The notes under the pieces were generated by a model. The model searched no databases. It saw only the letters and a program-made list of their open reading frames with translations, and was not told where the DNA came from. The position numbers and the translations under genes were made by a program. Shown here piece by piece: positions 29,981 through 45,753 of a stretch of 64,000 bases of DNA. The DNA comes from Photobacterium arenosum (GTDB lineage: Bacteria > Pseudomonadota > Gammaproteobacteria > Enterobacterales > Vibrionaceae): the NCBI RefSeq assembly GCF_014841115.1, contig NZ_JACYTP010000019.1, forward strand, positions 1-64,000, read 5' to 3'. Positions within the stretch are counted from its first letter, which is position 1. Each line of letters starts with the position of its first letter.

Positions 29981-31813
29981 TTATTCTACTGTCACCGATT
30001 TGGCAAGGTTGCGCGGCTGGTCAACATCCGTGCCTTTGATCAGCGCCACATAGTACGACAGTAACTGCAGCGGCAAGGTGTAGAGGATAGGTGCAATGAA
30101 CTCGTCGCAATGCGGTACGTTCAGCACTGTCATAGTGTCGTCACTGGCGAAGTGGGCATTCACATCGGCAAACACATACATCAGGCCGCCACGGGCACGC
30201 ACTTCTTCGACATTCGACTTCAGTTTTTCCAGCAGCTCGTTGTTCGGCGCCACCACTATCACAGGCATGTCGGCATCAATCAGGGCCAGCGGGCCGTGTT
30301 TCAGCTCACCCGCAGCATAGGCTTCAGCATGGATATAAGAGATCTCTTTCAGCTTGAGCGCACCTTCCATGGCAATCGGCGACTGCTCGCCGCGGCCCAG
30401 GAACAGGGCGTGGTGCTTGTCGGCGAAATCTTCTGCCAGGGCTTCAATGTCGTCCGCCATCGCCAGCGTCTGCTCAATTTTGGCCGGCAGACTTTGCAGT
30501 GCCGCCACCAGCTTGGCTTCCAGCGCATCATCGATGGTTTTACCGCGGCCAATCGCCGCCACCAGCATCAGCAAACCGGCCAGCTGCACGGTAAAGGCTT
30601 TGGTGGACGCCACACCGATTTCCGCCCCGGCTTTCATCATGTAGGCCAGGTCGGATTCACGCACCAGCGACGAGCCAGGCACGTTGCAGATGGTCAGACT
30701 GGCCATGTAACCCATTTCCTTGGCCAGACGCAGCGCGGCCAGGGTATCGGCAGTTTCACCAGACTGAGACAGGGTGACCAGCAGACTGTTCTCATACACA
30801 TGTGATTTGCGGTAACGGAACTCAGAGGCAATCTCGACATTACAGGATACACCCGCCCATTGCTCCAGCCAGTAACGCGCCACCAGACCGGCGTGATAAC
30901 TGGTTCCGCACGCAATGATCTGAACATGTTTCACTTTCTGCAGCAGGGCTTCGGCGTTATCACCAAAGGCTGATGCCAGCACTTTACCATTCGCCAGCCG
31001 GCCTTCCATGGTACGTTGCAGCGCTACCGGCTGTTCATAGATTTCTTTCAGCATGTAATGACGGTACTGACCTTTGTCACCGGCATCGTGCGACACTTCC
31101 GATTCTTTGATCTCGCGCTCAACCGGCTCACCCTGTTTATCGAAGATGTTCACTTCAAAACGGGTCACTTCCGCAACATCCCCTTCTTCCAGGAACGCAA
31201 AACGGCGGGTCACCGGCAGCAGGGCCAGCTGATCTGAGGCAACAAAATGCTCATCAACGCCATAGCCGATCACCAGCGGGCTGCCGGAGCGGGCCACCAC
31301 AATCCGGTTCGGATCACGGCTGTCCATCACCACAGTGCCGTAGGCACCTTCCAGCTGAGACACTGTCTTCTGCACCGCTTGCAGCAGGCTGTCGGCGCTG
31401 CGCAGTTCCCAGTCCACCAAGTGAGCAATCACTTCGGTATCTGTCTGAGAAACGAAGGTATAGCCGCGTTCGGTGAGCACAGTACGCAGCGATTCGTGAT
31501 TCTCAATAATGCCGTTATGAACAATCGCGATGTGCTCGCCGGACACATGGGGGTGAGCATTGGTTTCGGAAGGTTCACCGTGTGTCGCCCAGCGCGTATG
31601 GGCAATGCCGGTGCCGCCGGACAGCGGGTTGGTGGCTACGGCGTCAGCCAGCTCCTGCACCTTACCCAGACGGCGAACTCGCTGCAGGGCATTGTCGCTG
31701 TCCACCACAGCCACACCGGCAGAGTCGTAACCCCGGTATTCCAGCCGGCGCAAACCTTCAATCAGAATGCCAGCCACATCGCGTTGGGCCACCGCCCCGA
31801 CGATTCCACACAT
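29981..31813 (-). CDS. glmS: Glutamine--fructose-6-phosphate aminotransferase (isomerizing)
   Basis: A 610-residue enzyme that makes glucosamine-6-phosphate, the entry to UDP-GlcNAc, peptidoglycan and LPS. The N-terminal glutaminase domain starts MCGIVGA, with Cys2 as nucleophile after Met removal. Two SIS sugar isomerase domains follow ([49 protein letters not shown]), and the C-terminus ends LAKSVTVE. A DeoR regulator lies 27 bases upstream in the same direction. No glmS ribozyme-like element was recognised in the short leader. Confidence 0.97.
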   Translation of the reverse strand: MCGIVGAVAQRDVAGILIEGLRRLEYRGYDSAGVAVVDSDNALQRVRRLGKVQELADAVATNPLSGGTGIAHTRWATHGEPSETNAHPHVSGEHIAIVHNGIIENHESLRTVLTERGYTFVSQTDTEVIAHLVDWELRSADSLLQAVQKTVSQLEGAYGTVVMDSRDPNRIVVARSGSPLVIGYGVDEHFVASDQLALLPVTRRFAFLEEGDVAEVTRFEVNIFDKQGEPVEREIKESEVSHDAGDKGQYRHYMLKEIYEQPVALQRTMEGRLANGKVLASAFGDNAEALLQKVKHVQIIACGTSYHAGLVARYWLEQWAGVSCNVEIASEFRYRKSHVYENSLLVTLSQSGETADTLAALRLAKEMGYMASLTICNVPGSSLVRESDLAYMMKAGAEIGVASTKAFTVQLAGLLMLVAAIGRGKTIDDALEAKLVAALQSLPAKIEQTLAMADDIEALAEDFADKHHALFLGRGEQSPIAMEGALKLKEISYIHAEAYAAGELKHGPLALIDADMPVIVVAPNNELLEKLKSNVEEVRARGGLMYVFADVNAHFASDDTMTVLNVPHCDEFIAPILYTLPLQLLSYYVALIKGTDVDQPRNLAKSVTVE

Positions 31814-31840
31814 AGAAAATACTCCTGAAAAAATTAAGAT

Positions 31841-32614
31841 TTATACTTTGACGGCGGCGCAGATCACCTGCACCCCTTGCTGTTCGATTTCTGCCCTGGC
31901 AACCGGATCCAGACCTTGATCGGTGATCAGGGTGCTGATGCTGTTCCACGGCAGTTCAAGATTCGGGATTTTGCGTCCGATTTTGCTGGATTCGACCATC
32001 ACCACCACTTCCCGTGAGACTTCTGCCATCACCCGGCTCAGGCCGATCAGTTCGTTGAAAGTAGTGGTACCGCGAGTGATATCAATGCCGTCGGCACCGA
32101 TAAACAGCTGGTCAAAATCATAGGAACGCAGCACAGACTCGGCGACCTGGCCCTGAAACGCTTCGGAATGCGGATCCCAGGTGCCCCCCGTCATCAGCAG
32201 GGTCGGCTCGTTTTCCAGCTCATTGAGGGCATTAGCGACATTGAGTGAGTTAGTCATCACTATCAGGCCCTGCTTGTCACCCAGCAGGCCAATCAGTGCG
32301 GCCGTGGTACTGCCGCTGTCTATGATAATACGGTTATGATCGCGGATACGGGCCGCGGCAGCCTGGGCGATCGCTTGCTTTCGAATCGAAACTTCCGGTT
32401 CATGACCCGCCGCCACAATCTCTGAAGGCATGGCAATCGCTCCGCCATAGCGGCGCAGCAGCAGACCGGCTTTTTCCAGCGCAGCCAGATCTTTACGGAT
32501 AGTCACTTCGGACGTAGCAAATTGCTGAGCCAGCGCATCGACACTGACCTCGCCCTGTTCATTGACCAGAGCGACAATGGCATGGCGTCTCTGCTGGGTG
32601 TTTCGTTTCGACAT
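31841..32614 (-). CDS. DeoR/GlpR-family transcriptional regulator
   Basis: A 257-residue regulator with an N-terminal DeoR helix-turn-helix (residues 7-60; the recognition part VSVDALAQQFATSEVTIRKDLAALEKAGLLLRRYGGAI is diagnostic). The C-terminal sugar-phosphate sensor domain is of the ISOCOT fold (IDSGSTTAALIGLLGDK, TGGTWD, FIGADGID). It directly precedes glmS, so an amino-sugar phosphate effector and control of glmS are plausible, but this is inference from position. The true start is probably the ATG at 32614. Confidence 0.88.
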   Translation of the reverse strand: MSKRNTQQRRHAIVALVNEQGEVSVDALAQQFATSEVTIRKDLAALEKAGLLLRRYGGAIAMPSEIVAAGHEPEVSIRKQAIAQAAAARIRDHNRIIIDSGSTTAALIGLLGDKQGLIVMTNSLNVANALNELENEPTLLMTGGTWDPHSEAFQGQVAESVLRSYDFDQLFIGADGIDITRGTTTFNELIGLSRVMAEVSREVVVMVESSKIGRKIPNLELPWNSISTLITDQGLDPVARAEIEQQGVQVICAAVKV

Positions 32615-32735
32615 GTAAGTTTTACTTATTATTTAAGTTTCGAACTGAAACCAAATATAGCAAACCAAAAGAAGTAAGATCAAGAAAATACCAAGATGGC
32701 AGCCAATAAGCTGTGCGGCAAGCTGAGTTTACGGC

Positions 32736-32761
32736 AAAAAAAAGCAGCGCCTGAGCGCTGC
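32736..32761 (-). terminator. Rho-independent terminator of glmU
   Basis: Minus strand GCAGCGC-TCAG-GCGCTGC followed by eight T (plus-strand A run at 32736-32743). It separates glmU from the downstream DeoR-glmS unit. Confidence 0.85.
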
Positions 32762-32782
32762 CTGTCTGTTAGCCGTTCCGGG

Positions 32783-34144
32783 TTATTTTTGCTTTTCCGG
32801 TCGCTTCCAGCCTTTTATTGTCCTGGCCGGGGCGCGAGTGATCACTAACTCACCGTCACCCACATCGCGGTTAATGGTGGCGCCGGCTCCGATAGTGGCA
32901 CCCTTACCAATTTTCACCGGGGCGATCAGCTGCGTATCTGAACCGACAAAAACATCGTCTTCGATTTCAGTCCGGAACTTATTCGCACCGTCATAATTGC
33001 AGGTGATGGTTCCGGCGCCGATATTGACCCGATCACCGATTTGCGCATCGCCCAGGTATGTCAGGTGGCTGGCCTTAGAGCCTTTACCGAGACGGGACTG
33101 CTTCATTTCGACAAAGTTACCGACATGGGAATCACCCACCAGCTCAGCGCCCGGGCGCAGGCGGGTAAACGGCCCCACAGTACAGTCTTCACCGACCGTC
33201 GCCCCTTCAATAATGCTGTAAGGGCGCACCAGAGTATTATCATCGATTTCGCAGTCAATCAGCACCGAACCCGCACCGATCACCACATTATCACCCAGGG
33301 TGACATGGCCTTCGATGATGACATTGACATCAATTTCGACATCCTGGCCACATTGCAGGGTACCGCGCAAGTCAAAACGAGCCGGGTCACGCAGCATTAC
33401 GCCCTGTACCAGCAAACGCTCAGCCTGAAGGCTCTGGTAAGCACGTTCCAGACGCGCCAGTTGCAGGCGGTTGTTAACGCCTTCCACTTCGACCGCTAAG
33501 GCCGGGTGGACCGCCTGGATATAACGGCCTTCAGCATGGGCCATGGCAATCACGTCAGTCAGATAATATTCACCCTGCGCATTGTCGTTTTTCAGCTGGC
33601 TCAGCCAGCGCTTGAGATCACCGCCATTGGCGACCATTACACCTGTGTTGATCTCACAAATTTGCTGTTGTGCCTGCGTGGCGTCTTTTTGCTCTACGAT
33701 GGCGACGACAGCATCATCTTCGCGCACGATGCGGCCATAACCGGTTGGATCATCCAGCACTACAGTCAGCAGACCTATGCCGCCTTCTGGCTGTGCATCC
33801 AGTAATTTTTCCAGCGTCTCACCACTGATCAGTGGCACATCGCCATAGAGAATCAGTACCTGCTCATCATCACCAAAATCACCCGATGCCTGATTCACAG
33901 CATGACCGGTACCAAGCTGCTCAGCCTGAAGTACCCAGTTCACAGATTCTTCCGCCAGACGCGCCTGCATCAGATCGCCGCCATGGCCATACACCAGATG
34001 AATATTCGCGGCACCCAAATCGCTACAGGTATCGATTACGTGTTTTACCATCGGCTTACCTGCCAGAGTATGCAAAACTTTAGGCAGAGCAGAATACATG
34101 CGGGTACCTTTACCCGCGGCCAGGATCACAGCGCTGAAGCTCAT
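32783..34144 (-). CDS. glmU: Bifunctional N-acetylglucosamine-1-phosphate uridyltransferase / glucosamine-1-phosphate acetyltransferase
   Basis: A 453-residue two-domain enzyme that completes UDP-GlcNAc synthesis. The N-terminal uridyltransferase has the nucleotide loop LAAGKGTRM (residues 8-16) and the YGDVPL motif. The C-terminal half is a left-handed beta-helix of hexapeptide repeats with the acetyltransferase site ([38 protein letters not shown]). It is followed by its own terminator, so it is transcribed apart from glmS. Confidence 0.97.
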   Translation of the reverse strand: MSFSAVILAAGKGTRMYSALPKVLHTLAGKPMVKHVIDTCSDLGAANIHLVYGHGGDLMQARLAEESVNWVLQAEQLGTGHAVNQASGDFGDDEQVLILYGDVPLISGETLEKLLDAQPEGGIGLLTVVLDDPTGYGRIVREDDAVVAIVEQKDATQAQQQICEINTGVMVANGGDLKRWLSQLKNDNAQGEYYLTDVIAMAHAEGRYIQAVHPALAVEVEGVNNRLQLARLERAYQSLQAERLLVQGVMLRDPARFDLRGTLQCGQDVEIDVNVIIEGHVTLGDNVVIGAGSVLIDCEIDDNTLVRPYSIIEGATVGEDCTVGPFTRLRPGAELVGDSHVGNFVEMKQSRLGKGSKASHLTYLGDAQIGDRVNIGAGTITCNYDGANKFRTEIEDDVFVGSDTQLIAPVKIGKGATIGAGATINRDVGDGELVITRAPARTIKGWKRPEKQK

Positions 34145-34323
34145 GAATCAGTGTCCCTTCTTATCAATGTGGTGGATATCTGGATGCATTGTATCGGCTC
34201 GCTGCATCCGATATAAGTCTTTGTCGATCATTATTGACACAGCATACACTGACAAACCACGGCTTTGTGAACTCATCCAAGACATTTCACTGCCAACCGG
34301 GAGCCGGGCAACTGCCTGCAGGC

Positions 34324-34354
34324 AAAAAAAAAGCGACCCTAAGGCCGCTTTTTT
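34324..34354 (-). terminator. Rho-independent terminator of the atp operon
   Basis: Minus strand hairpin AAAAAAGCGGCC / GGGTCGCTTTTTT, with loop around TTAG and one G-T pair, running into nine T. It lies just after the atpC stop. Confidence 0.85.
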
Positions 34355-34368
34355 GCACAGATACCTGA

Positions 34369-34791
34369 TTAACGCTTACGCCTTGTCAGCTCGATCACTC
34401 GAAGCTGGGCGATTGCTTTAGCCAGGTCACTGGCCGCTTGGGCGAAGTCGATGTCGCCATGCTGACTGTGGATACGCTCCTCAGCCTGACGTTTCGCTTC
34501 TTCAGCCTTGGCTGCGTCCAGATCAACACCACGGATTGCAGTATCAGCCAGTACAGTGACTGCACCTGGCTGCACTTCCAGCATACCACCGGAGAGGTAA
34601 ATGACTTCCTCACCACCGTGTTGTTTAACGATCCGAACCATTCCTGGCGTGATAGCGGTCAGCAGCGGGGTGTGGCCTGCGTGAATACCCAGTTCACCTT
34701 CGCTACCGGTCACCTGGATATTTTCAGCACGACCAGAGAAAAGACTCTTTTCTGCGCTTACTACGTCCAGATGGAAAGTTATCGCTGCCAT
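34369..34791 (-). CDS. atpC: F1 ATP synthase epsilon subunit
   Basis: A 140-residue subunit: an N-terminal beta-sandwich ([44 protein letters not shown]) and a C-terminal helical hairpin that inhibits ATP hydrolysis. Standard family length. It is the last gene of the leftward atpIBEFHAGDC operon, 17 bases after atpD. Confidence 0.96.
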   Translation of the reverse strand: MAAITFHLDVVSAEKSLFSGRAENIQVTGSEGELGIHAGHTPLLTAITPGMVRIVKQHGGEEVIYLSGGMLEVQPGAVTVLADTAIRGVDLDAAKAEEAKRQAEERIHSQHGDIDFAQAASDLAKAIAQLRVIELTRRKR

Positions 34792-34808
34792 ATCGCCTCC
34801 TGTTCAGC

Positions 34809-37114
<2,306 letters not shown>

Positions 37115-37158
37115 CGTTACTCTCCTTGAGCTGGTGATCGCATGCGATCACCAACCAA

Positions 37159-38700
37159 TTACCAAGTCTGGGTCGCTTTGAAATCTTCAACCAGTTTCAC
37201 GAACTGGGCTTCAATTTCATTGTTCCACGCACCCGTTTCATCAATTTGAGCTACCAGCTCAGCAAATTGACTCTTGGCGTAAGACAGTAACGCAGCTTCG
37301 AAATCTGCCAGCTTAGTCAGCTCAACATCTTTCAGGTAACCTTTCTCAGCAGAGAAAATCACCAGCGCCTGCTCGAAAACAGACATTGGCGAGTACTGCT
37401 TCTGCTTCATCAGTTCAGTTACTTTCTGACCGTGGTCCAGCTGACGCTTAGTCGCGTCGTCCAGATCAGAGGAGAACTGGGCAAAGGCCGCCAGTTCACG
37501 ATACTGAGCCAGTGCAGTACGGATACCACCAGACAGTTTCTTGATGATCTTGGTCTGAGCAGCACCACCTACACGCGATACAGAGATACCTGGGTCAACC
37601 GCTGGACGAATACCAGAGTTGAACAGTTCTGTTTGCAGGAAGATCTGACCATCGGTGATCGAAATAACGTTAGTCGGTACGAACGCAGATACGTCACCCG
37701 CCTGAGTTTCGATGATTGGCAGAGCAGTCAAAGAACCAGTCTTACCTTTCACTTCACCGTTAGTGAACTTTTCTACGTACTCTTCGCTAACACGAGCAGC
37801 ACGCTCCAGCAGACGGGAGTGGAGGTAGAAAACATCACCAGGGAAGGCTTCACGGCCTGGTGGACGGCGCAGCAGCAGAGAGATCTGACGGTAAGCAACA
37901 GCCTGCTTAGACAGGTCATCGTATACGATCAGTGCATCTTCACCGCGGTCACGGAAGTATTCACCCATAGCACAACCAGAGTATGGTGCCAGGTATTGCA
38001 GTGCTGCCGCTTCAGAAGCAGACGCCACTACAACGATAGTGTTCTTCAGTGCACCGTGCTCTTCCAGTTTACGTACCACGTTGGCGATAGTGGACGCTTT
38101 CTGGCCGATAGCGACATAGATAGAGTAAATACCAGAATTTTTCTGGTTGATGATGGCATCGATCGCCAGGGCAGTTTTACCAATCTGACGGTCACCGATG
38201 ATCAGCTCACGCTGGCCACGGCCGATTGGAATCATTGAGTCAACCGCCTTGTAACCAGTCTGAACAGGCTGGTCAACAGATTTACGGTCGATTACACCCG
38301 GTGCGATCACTTCTACCGGAGAGAAAGTATCGGTCTCAATCGGACCTTTACCATCAATCGGCTCACCCAGAGTGTTGACAACACGACCCAGCAGGGCAGG
38401 GCCGACAGGCACTTCCAGGATACGACCGGTTGCGGTCACTTTCATGCCTTCCTGAAGGCTGGCATATGGACCCATTACAACAGCACCTACCGAGTCACGC
38501 TCAAGGTTCAGTGCCAGTGCGTACAGGCCGCCTGGTAGTTCAATCATTTCACCTTGCATGACATCTGCAAGGCCGTGGATACGAATGATACCGTCGCTTA
38601 CAGAAACGATGGTGCCTTCGTTACGCGCTTCACTGGCAACATTGAAATTTTCAATCCGTTGCTTGATCAGTGCGCTAATTTCCGTGGAATTAAGTTGCAT
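37159..38700 (-). CDS. atpA: F1 ATP synthase alpha subunit
   Basis: A 513-residue non-catalytic nucleotide-binding subunit. It has the beta-barrel N-terminus, the Walker A loop GDRQIGKT and the family signature [13 protein letters not shown]. The start ATG at 38700 (MQLNSTEIS) matches E. coli exactly; a five-codon extension to 38715 is rejected. It follows atpH after 16 bases. Confidence 0.98.
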   Translation of the reverse strand: MQLNSTEISALIKQRIENFNVASEARNEGTIVSVSDGIIRIHGLADVMQGEMIELPGGLYALALNLERDSVGAVVMGPYASLQEGMKVTATGRILEVPVGPALLGRVVNTLGEPIDGKGPIETDTFSPVEVIAPGVIDRKSVDQPVQTGYKAVDSMIPIGRGQRELIIGDRQIGKTALAIDAIINQKNSGIYSIYVAIGQKASTIANVVRKLEEHGALKNTIVVVASASEAAALQYLAPYSGCAMGEYFRDRGEDALIVYDDLSKQAVAYRQISLLLRRPPGREAFPGDVFYLHSRLLERAARVSEEYVEKFTNGEVKGKTGSLTALPIIETQAGDVSAFVPTNVISITDGQIFLQTELFNSGIRPAVDPGISVSRVGGAAQTKIIKKLSGGIRTALAQYRELAAFAQFSSDLDDATKRQLDHGQKVTELMKQKQYSPMSVFEQALVIFSAEKGYLKDVELTKLADFEAALLSYAKSQFAELVAQIDETGAWNNEIEAQFVKLVEDFKATQTW

Positions 38701-38716
38701 GCTCCAATTCCCCAAA

Positions 38717-39250
38717 TCAAGACTGCAAAGTATCGTTCAGACGGGCAAGCTTGCCTCGTACTGACTGATCGATGACTAAGTCTCCGGCTCTAATTACAAC
38801 CCCGGCAATCAGGGTCTCGTCTACACTGCAGTTCAGCTTAACCTTGCGCGCCAGACGCTGTTCCAGCTTACTGATGATTGCACTCATTTGACCTTCGTCC
38901 AGGGTGATCGCAGAGATCACACTGGCTTCGATGGTTTTTTCCAGTTCATCTTTCAAGAACAGGAACTGAGTACAGACTTCAGGAAGAATTTTCAGGCGTC
39001 CGTTTTCGGCCATGACCTTAATCAGGTTCTGGCCGGCGTCGTTGAGTTGCTCGCCGCAAACTGACAGAAAGATTTCCGTCAGTTTGTCTGCCGCAAAACC
39101 ACCATCCAGTACATCCAGAATGGTATCGTTTTTAGCGACTTCCGAAGCAAAGGTGAGCATTTCTGACCACTGGGCCAGCTCACCTTTCTCAACCGCATAA
39201 TCAAAGGCTGCTTTAGCGTAGGGGCGTGCGATAGTAGTCATTTCCGACAT
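38717..39250 (-). CDS. atpH: F1 ATP synthase delta subunit
   Basis: A 177-residue peripheral-stalk subunit that links F1 to the b dimer. It opens [19 protein letters not shown] ([15 protein letters not shown] after three residues) and ends with the conserved [22 protein letters not shown] block. It sits between atpF and atpA. Confidence 0.97.
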   Translation of the reverse strand: MSEMTTIARPYAKAAFDYAVEKGELAQWSEMLTFASEVAKNDTILDVLDGGFAADKLTEIFLSVCGEQLNDAGQNLIKVMAENGRLKILPEVCTQFLFLKDELEKTIEASVISAITLDEGQMSAIISKLEQRLARKVKLNCSVDETLIAGVVIRAGDLVIDQSVRGKLARLNDTLQS

Positions 39251-39267
39251 GGTGCTTGCCCCTTCTA

Positions 39268-39738
39268 TTACAGTTCTGCAGTGACTTTGTTAAGAACATC
39301 AGCATGAGCGTCTTTATCGATAGTACGCCCAATGATTTTCTCAGCACCAATCACAGCCAGAGTTGCAACTTGTTTTCTTAGGTCATCGCGCGCGCGATTA
39401 CGTTCTGCATCAATTTCAGCACGACCTTGAGTCAGAATTTTTTCACGCTCGGCCGTCGCTTCCGCTTTGGCCTCTTCGATGATTTGAGCTTTACGCTTGT
39501 TAGCTTGCTCAATCAGTTCAGTTGCAGTACGTTTTGCTTCTTTCAGTTGATCAGAAGCATTTGACTGCGCCAGGTTGAGATCTTTGGCAGCGCGATCCGC
39601 TGCTGCCAAACCGTCAGCAATTTTTTTCTGACGCTCTTCAATCGCTTCCATAATTGGTGGCCATACATATTTCATGCAGAAGACCACAAACAGGAAAAAC
39701 GCGATAGCCTGACCCAGTAATGTTGCATTCATATTCAC
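39268..39738 (-). CDS. atpF: F0 ATP synthase b subunit
   Basis: A 156-residue stator subunit with one N-terminal membrane span ([19 protein letters not shown]) followed by a long charged coiled coil rich in Ala, Lys, Glu and Arg. Translation probably begins at GTG 39738 (fMet-N-M-N-A-T), as in E. coli, where the same codon is GTG and the protein is also 156 residues. AAGGAG lies upstream. The ATG two codons in is the alternative. Confidence 0.96.
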   Translation of the reverse strand: MNMNATLLGQAIAFFLFVVFCMKYVWPPIMEAIEERQKKIADGLAAADRAAKDLNLAQSNASDQLKEAKRTATELIEQANKRKAQIIEEAKAEATAEREKILTQGRAEIDAERNRARDDLRKQVATLAVIGAEKIIGRTIDKDAHADVLNKVTAEL

Positions 39739-39787
39739 AACGGCATCTCCTTAAACAGGGTAGCTATGGGTCCGTTACGTTCGTGGA

Positions 39788-40072
<285 letters not shown>

Positions 40073-40110
40073 CTAAATGCCAGTAAATAAAAAATAAAAT
40101 TGTTTACGTA

Positions 40111-40920
<810 letters not shown>

Positions 40921-40925
40921 TCATC

Positions 40926-41315
40926 CTATTTGTTGTTGTTAATGAATAAAACCGGCGCACAGATATTAATACCCAGAGCCAGCAAATAGGTCAGCTTGAG
41001 GGGAACAAGTTCCACCTCGACATACAGGTAGACAAGGGAAAACAAGATGACTGTAATGAGGATTTTCAGCACTTCTCCGCCGTAAAATGACGCCATTACC
41101 AGACGGGCCTTAGTGGCCCCGCCGAAGAGAAAAGCGCACACAGAAAAAGCGGCGTTAGCTATCACAAAGATGCCGCCACCGATAAGTGCAGAGATTCCCC
41201 AGTCAACATTGACAGCAAACACTGCCATGATTGCCGTTGTCAAAACGACGCCAGATTGTAGTAACAACAACCGCTTCGCCAATTGGCGTCCCGGCCTGAC
41301 TAGCGTCGAAACCAT
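40926..41315 (-). CDS. atpI: F0F1 ATP synthase assembly factor AtpI
   Basis: A 129-residue membrane protein with four predicted spans, the first gene of the atp operon. It assists c-ring assembly in some bacteria. The ATG at 41315 (MVSTLVRPGRQLAKRLLLLQ) follows GAGGA and gives the family length; the frame open to 41387 contains the promoter region and is rejected. Confidence 0.9.
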   Translation of the reverse strand: MVSTLVRPGRQLAKRLLLLQSGVVLTTAIMAVFAVNVDWGISALIGGGIFVIANAAFSVCAFLFGGATKARLVMASFYGGEVLKILITVILFSLVYLYVEVELVPLKLTYLLALGINICAPVLFINNNK

Positions 41316-41373
41316 GTATTCATTCCTCGAGTCCGTTCCACTACACATACGTCGTGCTGGGAAAACTGCGAAA

Positions 41374-41407
41374 ATTATACGGTTCATTAGATTGAATGCA
41401 ATCTAAT
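41374..41407 (-). promoter_or_regulatory. atp operon promoter with overlapping palindrome
   Basis: Minus strand -10 TATAAT at 41374-41379 lies 16 bp downstream of TTGCAT (41396-41401), 60 bp ahead of atpI. A perfect inverted repeat with nine-base arms (ATTAGATTG and CAATCTAAT, four-base spacer, 41386-41407) covers the -35. The promoter elements are fairly clear; the palindrome's binding protein is unknown. Confidence 0.65.
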
Positions 41408-41492
41408 CACAATAAAAAAACAGTTAGAATTTATAACACATTATCCCGATCACGCAGTGGTCATTTTTACGGCAAAAATAGTAAGAATCCGG

Positions 41493-42395
41493 TCACACTT
41501 CTGAACTTAACATTGCCAAAAGTTGCTGTAACTTCTGGGGCTCGTCAAAATTTATGATTATTTTACCTTTACCGCTTTTGCTTTGATTAATCGCAACCTG
41601 AGTGCCAAATTGCTCACTCAGACGATTTTCCATCGCTTCAACCTTGGGATCGACAGAGACAGGGGCGACCTCCGGGGCAGGGGTGAGCAGTTTTTTCACC
41701 AAACGCTCGGTATCCCTTACCGTCAGAGATTTCGCCACGACGGTGTGAGCCGCTTCCAGTTGCTGTTCAGCAACCAGTGACAGCAATGCACGGGCGTGAC
41801 CCATTTCCAGCTGCCGCTGGGCCAGCAACCGCTTAACCTGTGGCTCCAGCTGGTTTAAACGCAGCAGGTTAGACACAGCAGCGCGGGACTTGCCGACCGC
41901 TTCGGCAATTTGCTGATGGGTGAGGGAGAATTCATTCTGCAATCGCTCCAGCGCCTGAGCTTCCTCAATAGCATTGAGATCTTCACGCTGGATGTTTTCA
42001 ATCAGGGCAATCGCGACGGTGGCACGATCATCCACGTCTTTGACCAGACAGGGAACCTTAGACAGGCCTGCCTGGCGAGACGCCCGCCAGCGACGTTCGC
42101 CGGCAATGATTTCATACTGTTGCGGGGCCAGTTGGCGAACCACTATAGGCTGGATCACCCCCTGAGCACGGATAGAATCAGTCAGTTCCGCCAGCGCTTC
42201 TGCTGACATATCCTGACGTGGCTGATACTGACCCGGTTGCAGCTGACTGACCGGCAGTTCGCGCAGCGCGCCTTCTTCCGGTACCGTTTCTTCCTTGCTG
42301 ACAGCCTCTGTGGCCTGTTGTCTTTCTCGGGCCACCGAACTGGTGGCCAGCAGTGCATCAAGGCCTTTTCCCAGGCCTCGTTTATTCATGGTCAT
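41493..42395 (-). CDS. parB: Chromosome partitioning protein ParB
   Basis: A 300-residue CTP-dependent clamp that loads on parS sites and positions the origin. The N-terminal KRGLGKGLDALL, the ParB/CTPase block GERRWRASRQAGL (GERRxRA motif), the helix-turn-helix (LTHQQIAEAVGKSRAAVSNLLRL) and a C-terminal dimerisation region ending in LQQLLAMLS are present. Start at 42395, with a second ATG two codons in. It follows parA after six bases and is distal in mnmG-rsmG-parA-parB. A parS-like site lies in recF. Confidence 0.95.
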   Translation of the reverse strand: MTMNKRGLGKGLDALLATSSVARERQQATEAVSKEETVPEEGALRELPVSQLQPGQYQPRQDMSAEALAELTDSIRAQGVIQPIVVRQLAPQQYEIIAGERRWRASRQAGLSKVPCLVKDVDDRATVAIALIENIQREDLNAIEEAQALERLQNEFSLTHQQIAEAVGKSRAAVSNLLRLNQLEPQVKRLLAQRQLEMGHARALLSLVAEQQLEAAHTVVAKSLTVRDTERLVKKLLTPAPEVAPVSVDPKVEAMENRLSEQFGTQVAINQSKSGKGKIIINFDEPQKLQQLLAMLSSEV

Positions 42396-42401
42396 GCTTG
42401 C

Positions 42402-43196
42402 TTACGCCTCTACCTGAGCAGGTTCCCGCGCGGTTTCCTCACGACGAATCATCTCTCCGGCCAGCGCCAGGTAGGCCTTGGCACCGCTGGAGGTCTTATC
42501 GTAGTACATGGCCGGACAGCCATGACTCGGGGCTTCGGCCAGACGCACATTACGTGGGATCACGGTGCGGTACACCTTATCACCAAAATGCTTCTTCAGT
42601 TGCTGGGACACTTCATTCGCCAGCCTGTTGCGCGGATCATACATGGTGCGGAGCAAGCCTTCTATCTTGAGATCGGCATTGACCACGGCAGCCAGCTTGC
42701 TGATGGTGTCCATCAGGGCCGTCAGACCTTCCAGAGCGAAATATTCGCACTGCATTGGCACCAGAACAGAATCCGCCGCTGTCATCGCATTGATGGTCAG
42801 CAGGTTGAGGGAAGGGGGACAGTCGATAAAAATAAAATCGTACTTATCCCGTACCGGTTCCAGCGCAGTACGTAACCGCACTTCGCGGGCAAACACTTCC
42901 ATCAATTTGATTTCTGCAGCAGTCACATCACCGTTGGCGGCCACCAGATGGTATCCACCGGCATTTTCGGTGATCACGACTTCTGAAAACGGGGTTTCTT
43001 CGACCAGAAGCTCATAGGCAGTGGCATCAACCTGATACTTGTCGACACCGCTGGCCATGGTGGCATTCCCTTGCGGGTCGAGATCAATCACCAGCACTTT
43101 ACGCTGGGTGGCGGCCAGTGACGCAGCTAAATTGACACAGGTTGTGGTTTTACCCACACCACCTTTTTGGTTGGCAACAGCTATGACTTTTCCCAC
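42402..43196 (-). CDS. parA: Chromosome partitioning ATPase ParA (Soj)
   Basis: A 264-residue deviant Walker-type ATPase. The P-loop is NQKGGVGKTT, with the signature Lys11 and Lys16; switch I is LDPQGNATMASG-like (IDLDPQGNATM) and switch II IDCPPSLNLLT. It moves ParB-parS complexes along the nucleoid. It lies 17 bases after rsmG in the conserved origin cluster. Confidence 0.96.
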   Translation of the reverse strand: MGKVIAVANQKGGVGKTTTCVNLAASLAATQRKVLVIDLDPQGNATMASGVDKYQVDATAYELLVEETPFSEVVITENAGGYHLVAANGDVTAAEIKLMEVFAREVRLRTALEPVRDKYDFIFIDCPPSLNLLTINAMTAADSVLVPMQCEYFALEGLTALMDTISKLAAVVNADLKIEGLLRTMYDPRNRLANEVSQQLKKHFGDKVYRTVIPRNVRLAEAPSHGCPAMYYDKTSSGAKAYLALAGEMIRREETAREPAQVEA

Positions 43197-43213
43197 GAAA
43201 CACCCTCGTTAAT

Positions 43214-43833
43214 TCATTCCTTTGCCGTCAAGAGTACTAAATGACGCGCCCCCTCCAAGTCGGGGACATGCAAAGATTTGACCTCACTCACAGAACACCA
43301 GCTTGGTAATTCTGTCAGTTCCTCTTCAGTAACCTGGCCTTTGAGCGCCATAAACTGACCTTCCGCAGCAGGCAGATGACGGCACCAGTTAACCATATCA
43401 GACATGGACGCAAATGCCCGGCTTAGTACAGCATCAAACCCCTGTTCTGGGATAAAGGCCTCGACCCGGCTTTGCACAGGTGTGACATTGTCAATCTTCA
43501 GTTCATGAATAACCTGACGGATAAAACGTATTCGCTTACCCAGACTGTCGAGCAGGGTAAATTGCTTCTCGGGCAGCATGATAGCCAGTGGAATACCCGG
43601 CAAGCCAGGCCCGGTACCGACATCAATAAACCGCGTTCCCTGTGACAGGTAAGGACTGACGGCCAGGCTGTCCATGATGTGCTTAACCAGCATCTCATTG
43701 GGGTCCCGTACTGACGTCAGATTATACGCTTTGTTCCACTTGTGCAGCAGGCTAACATAGCCCACCAGTTGCTCAAGTTGTTGTTCTGTGACCTTGAGTT
43801 CAGTTTTTGCAATCAGCTGTGCCAGACGCTCCT

Positions 43834-43837
<4 letters not shown>
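43214..43837 (-). CDS. rsmG: 16S rRNA (guanine-527-N7)-methyltransferase
   Basis: A 207-residue SAM-dependent methylase (formerly GidB) that modifies G527 of 16S rRNA; loss gives low-level streptomycin resistance in other bacteria. The SAM-binding loop [17 protein letters not shown] and the following [15 protein letters not shown] are clear. Its start overlaps the mnmG stop by four bases (ATGA), so the pair is coupled. Confidence 0.96.
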
Positions 43838-45738
<1,901 letters not shown>

Positions 45739-45753
45739 GAAATTACCTCAGGT

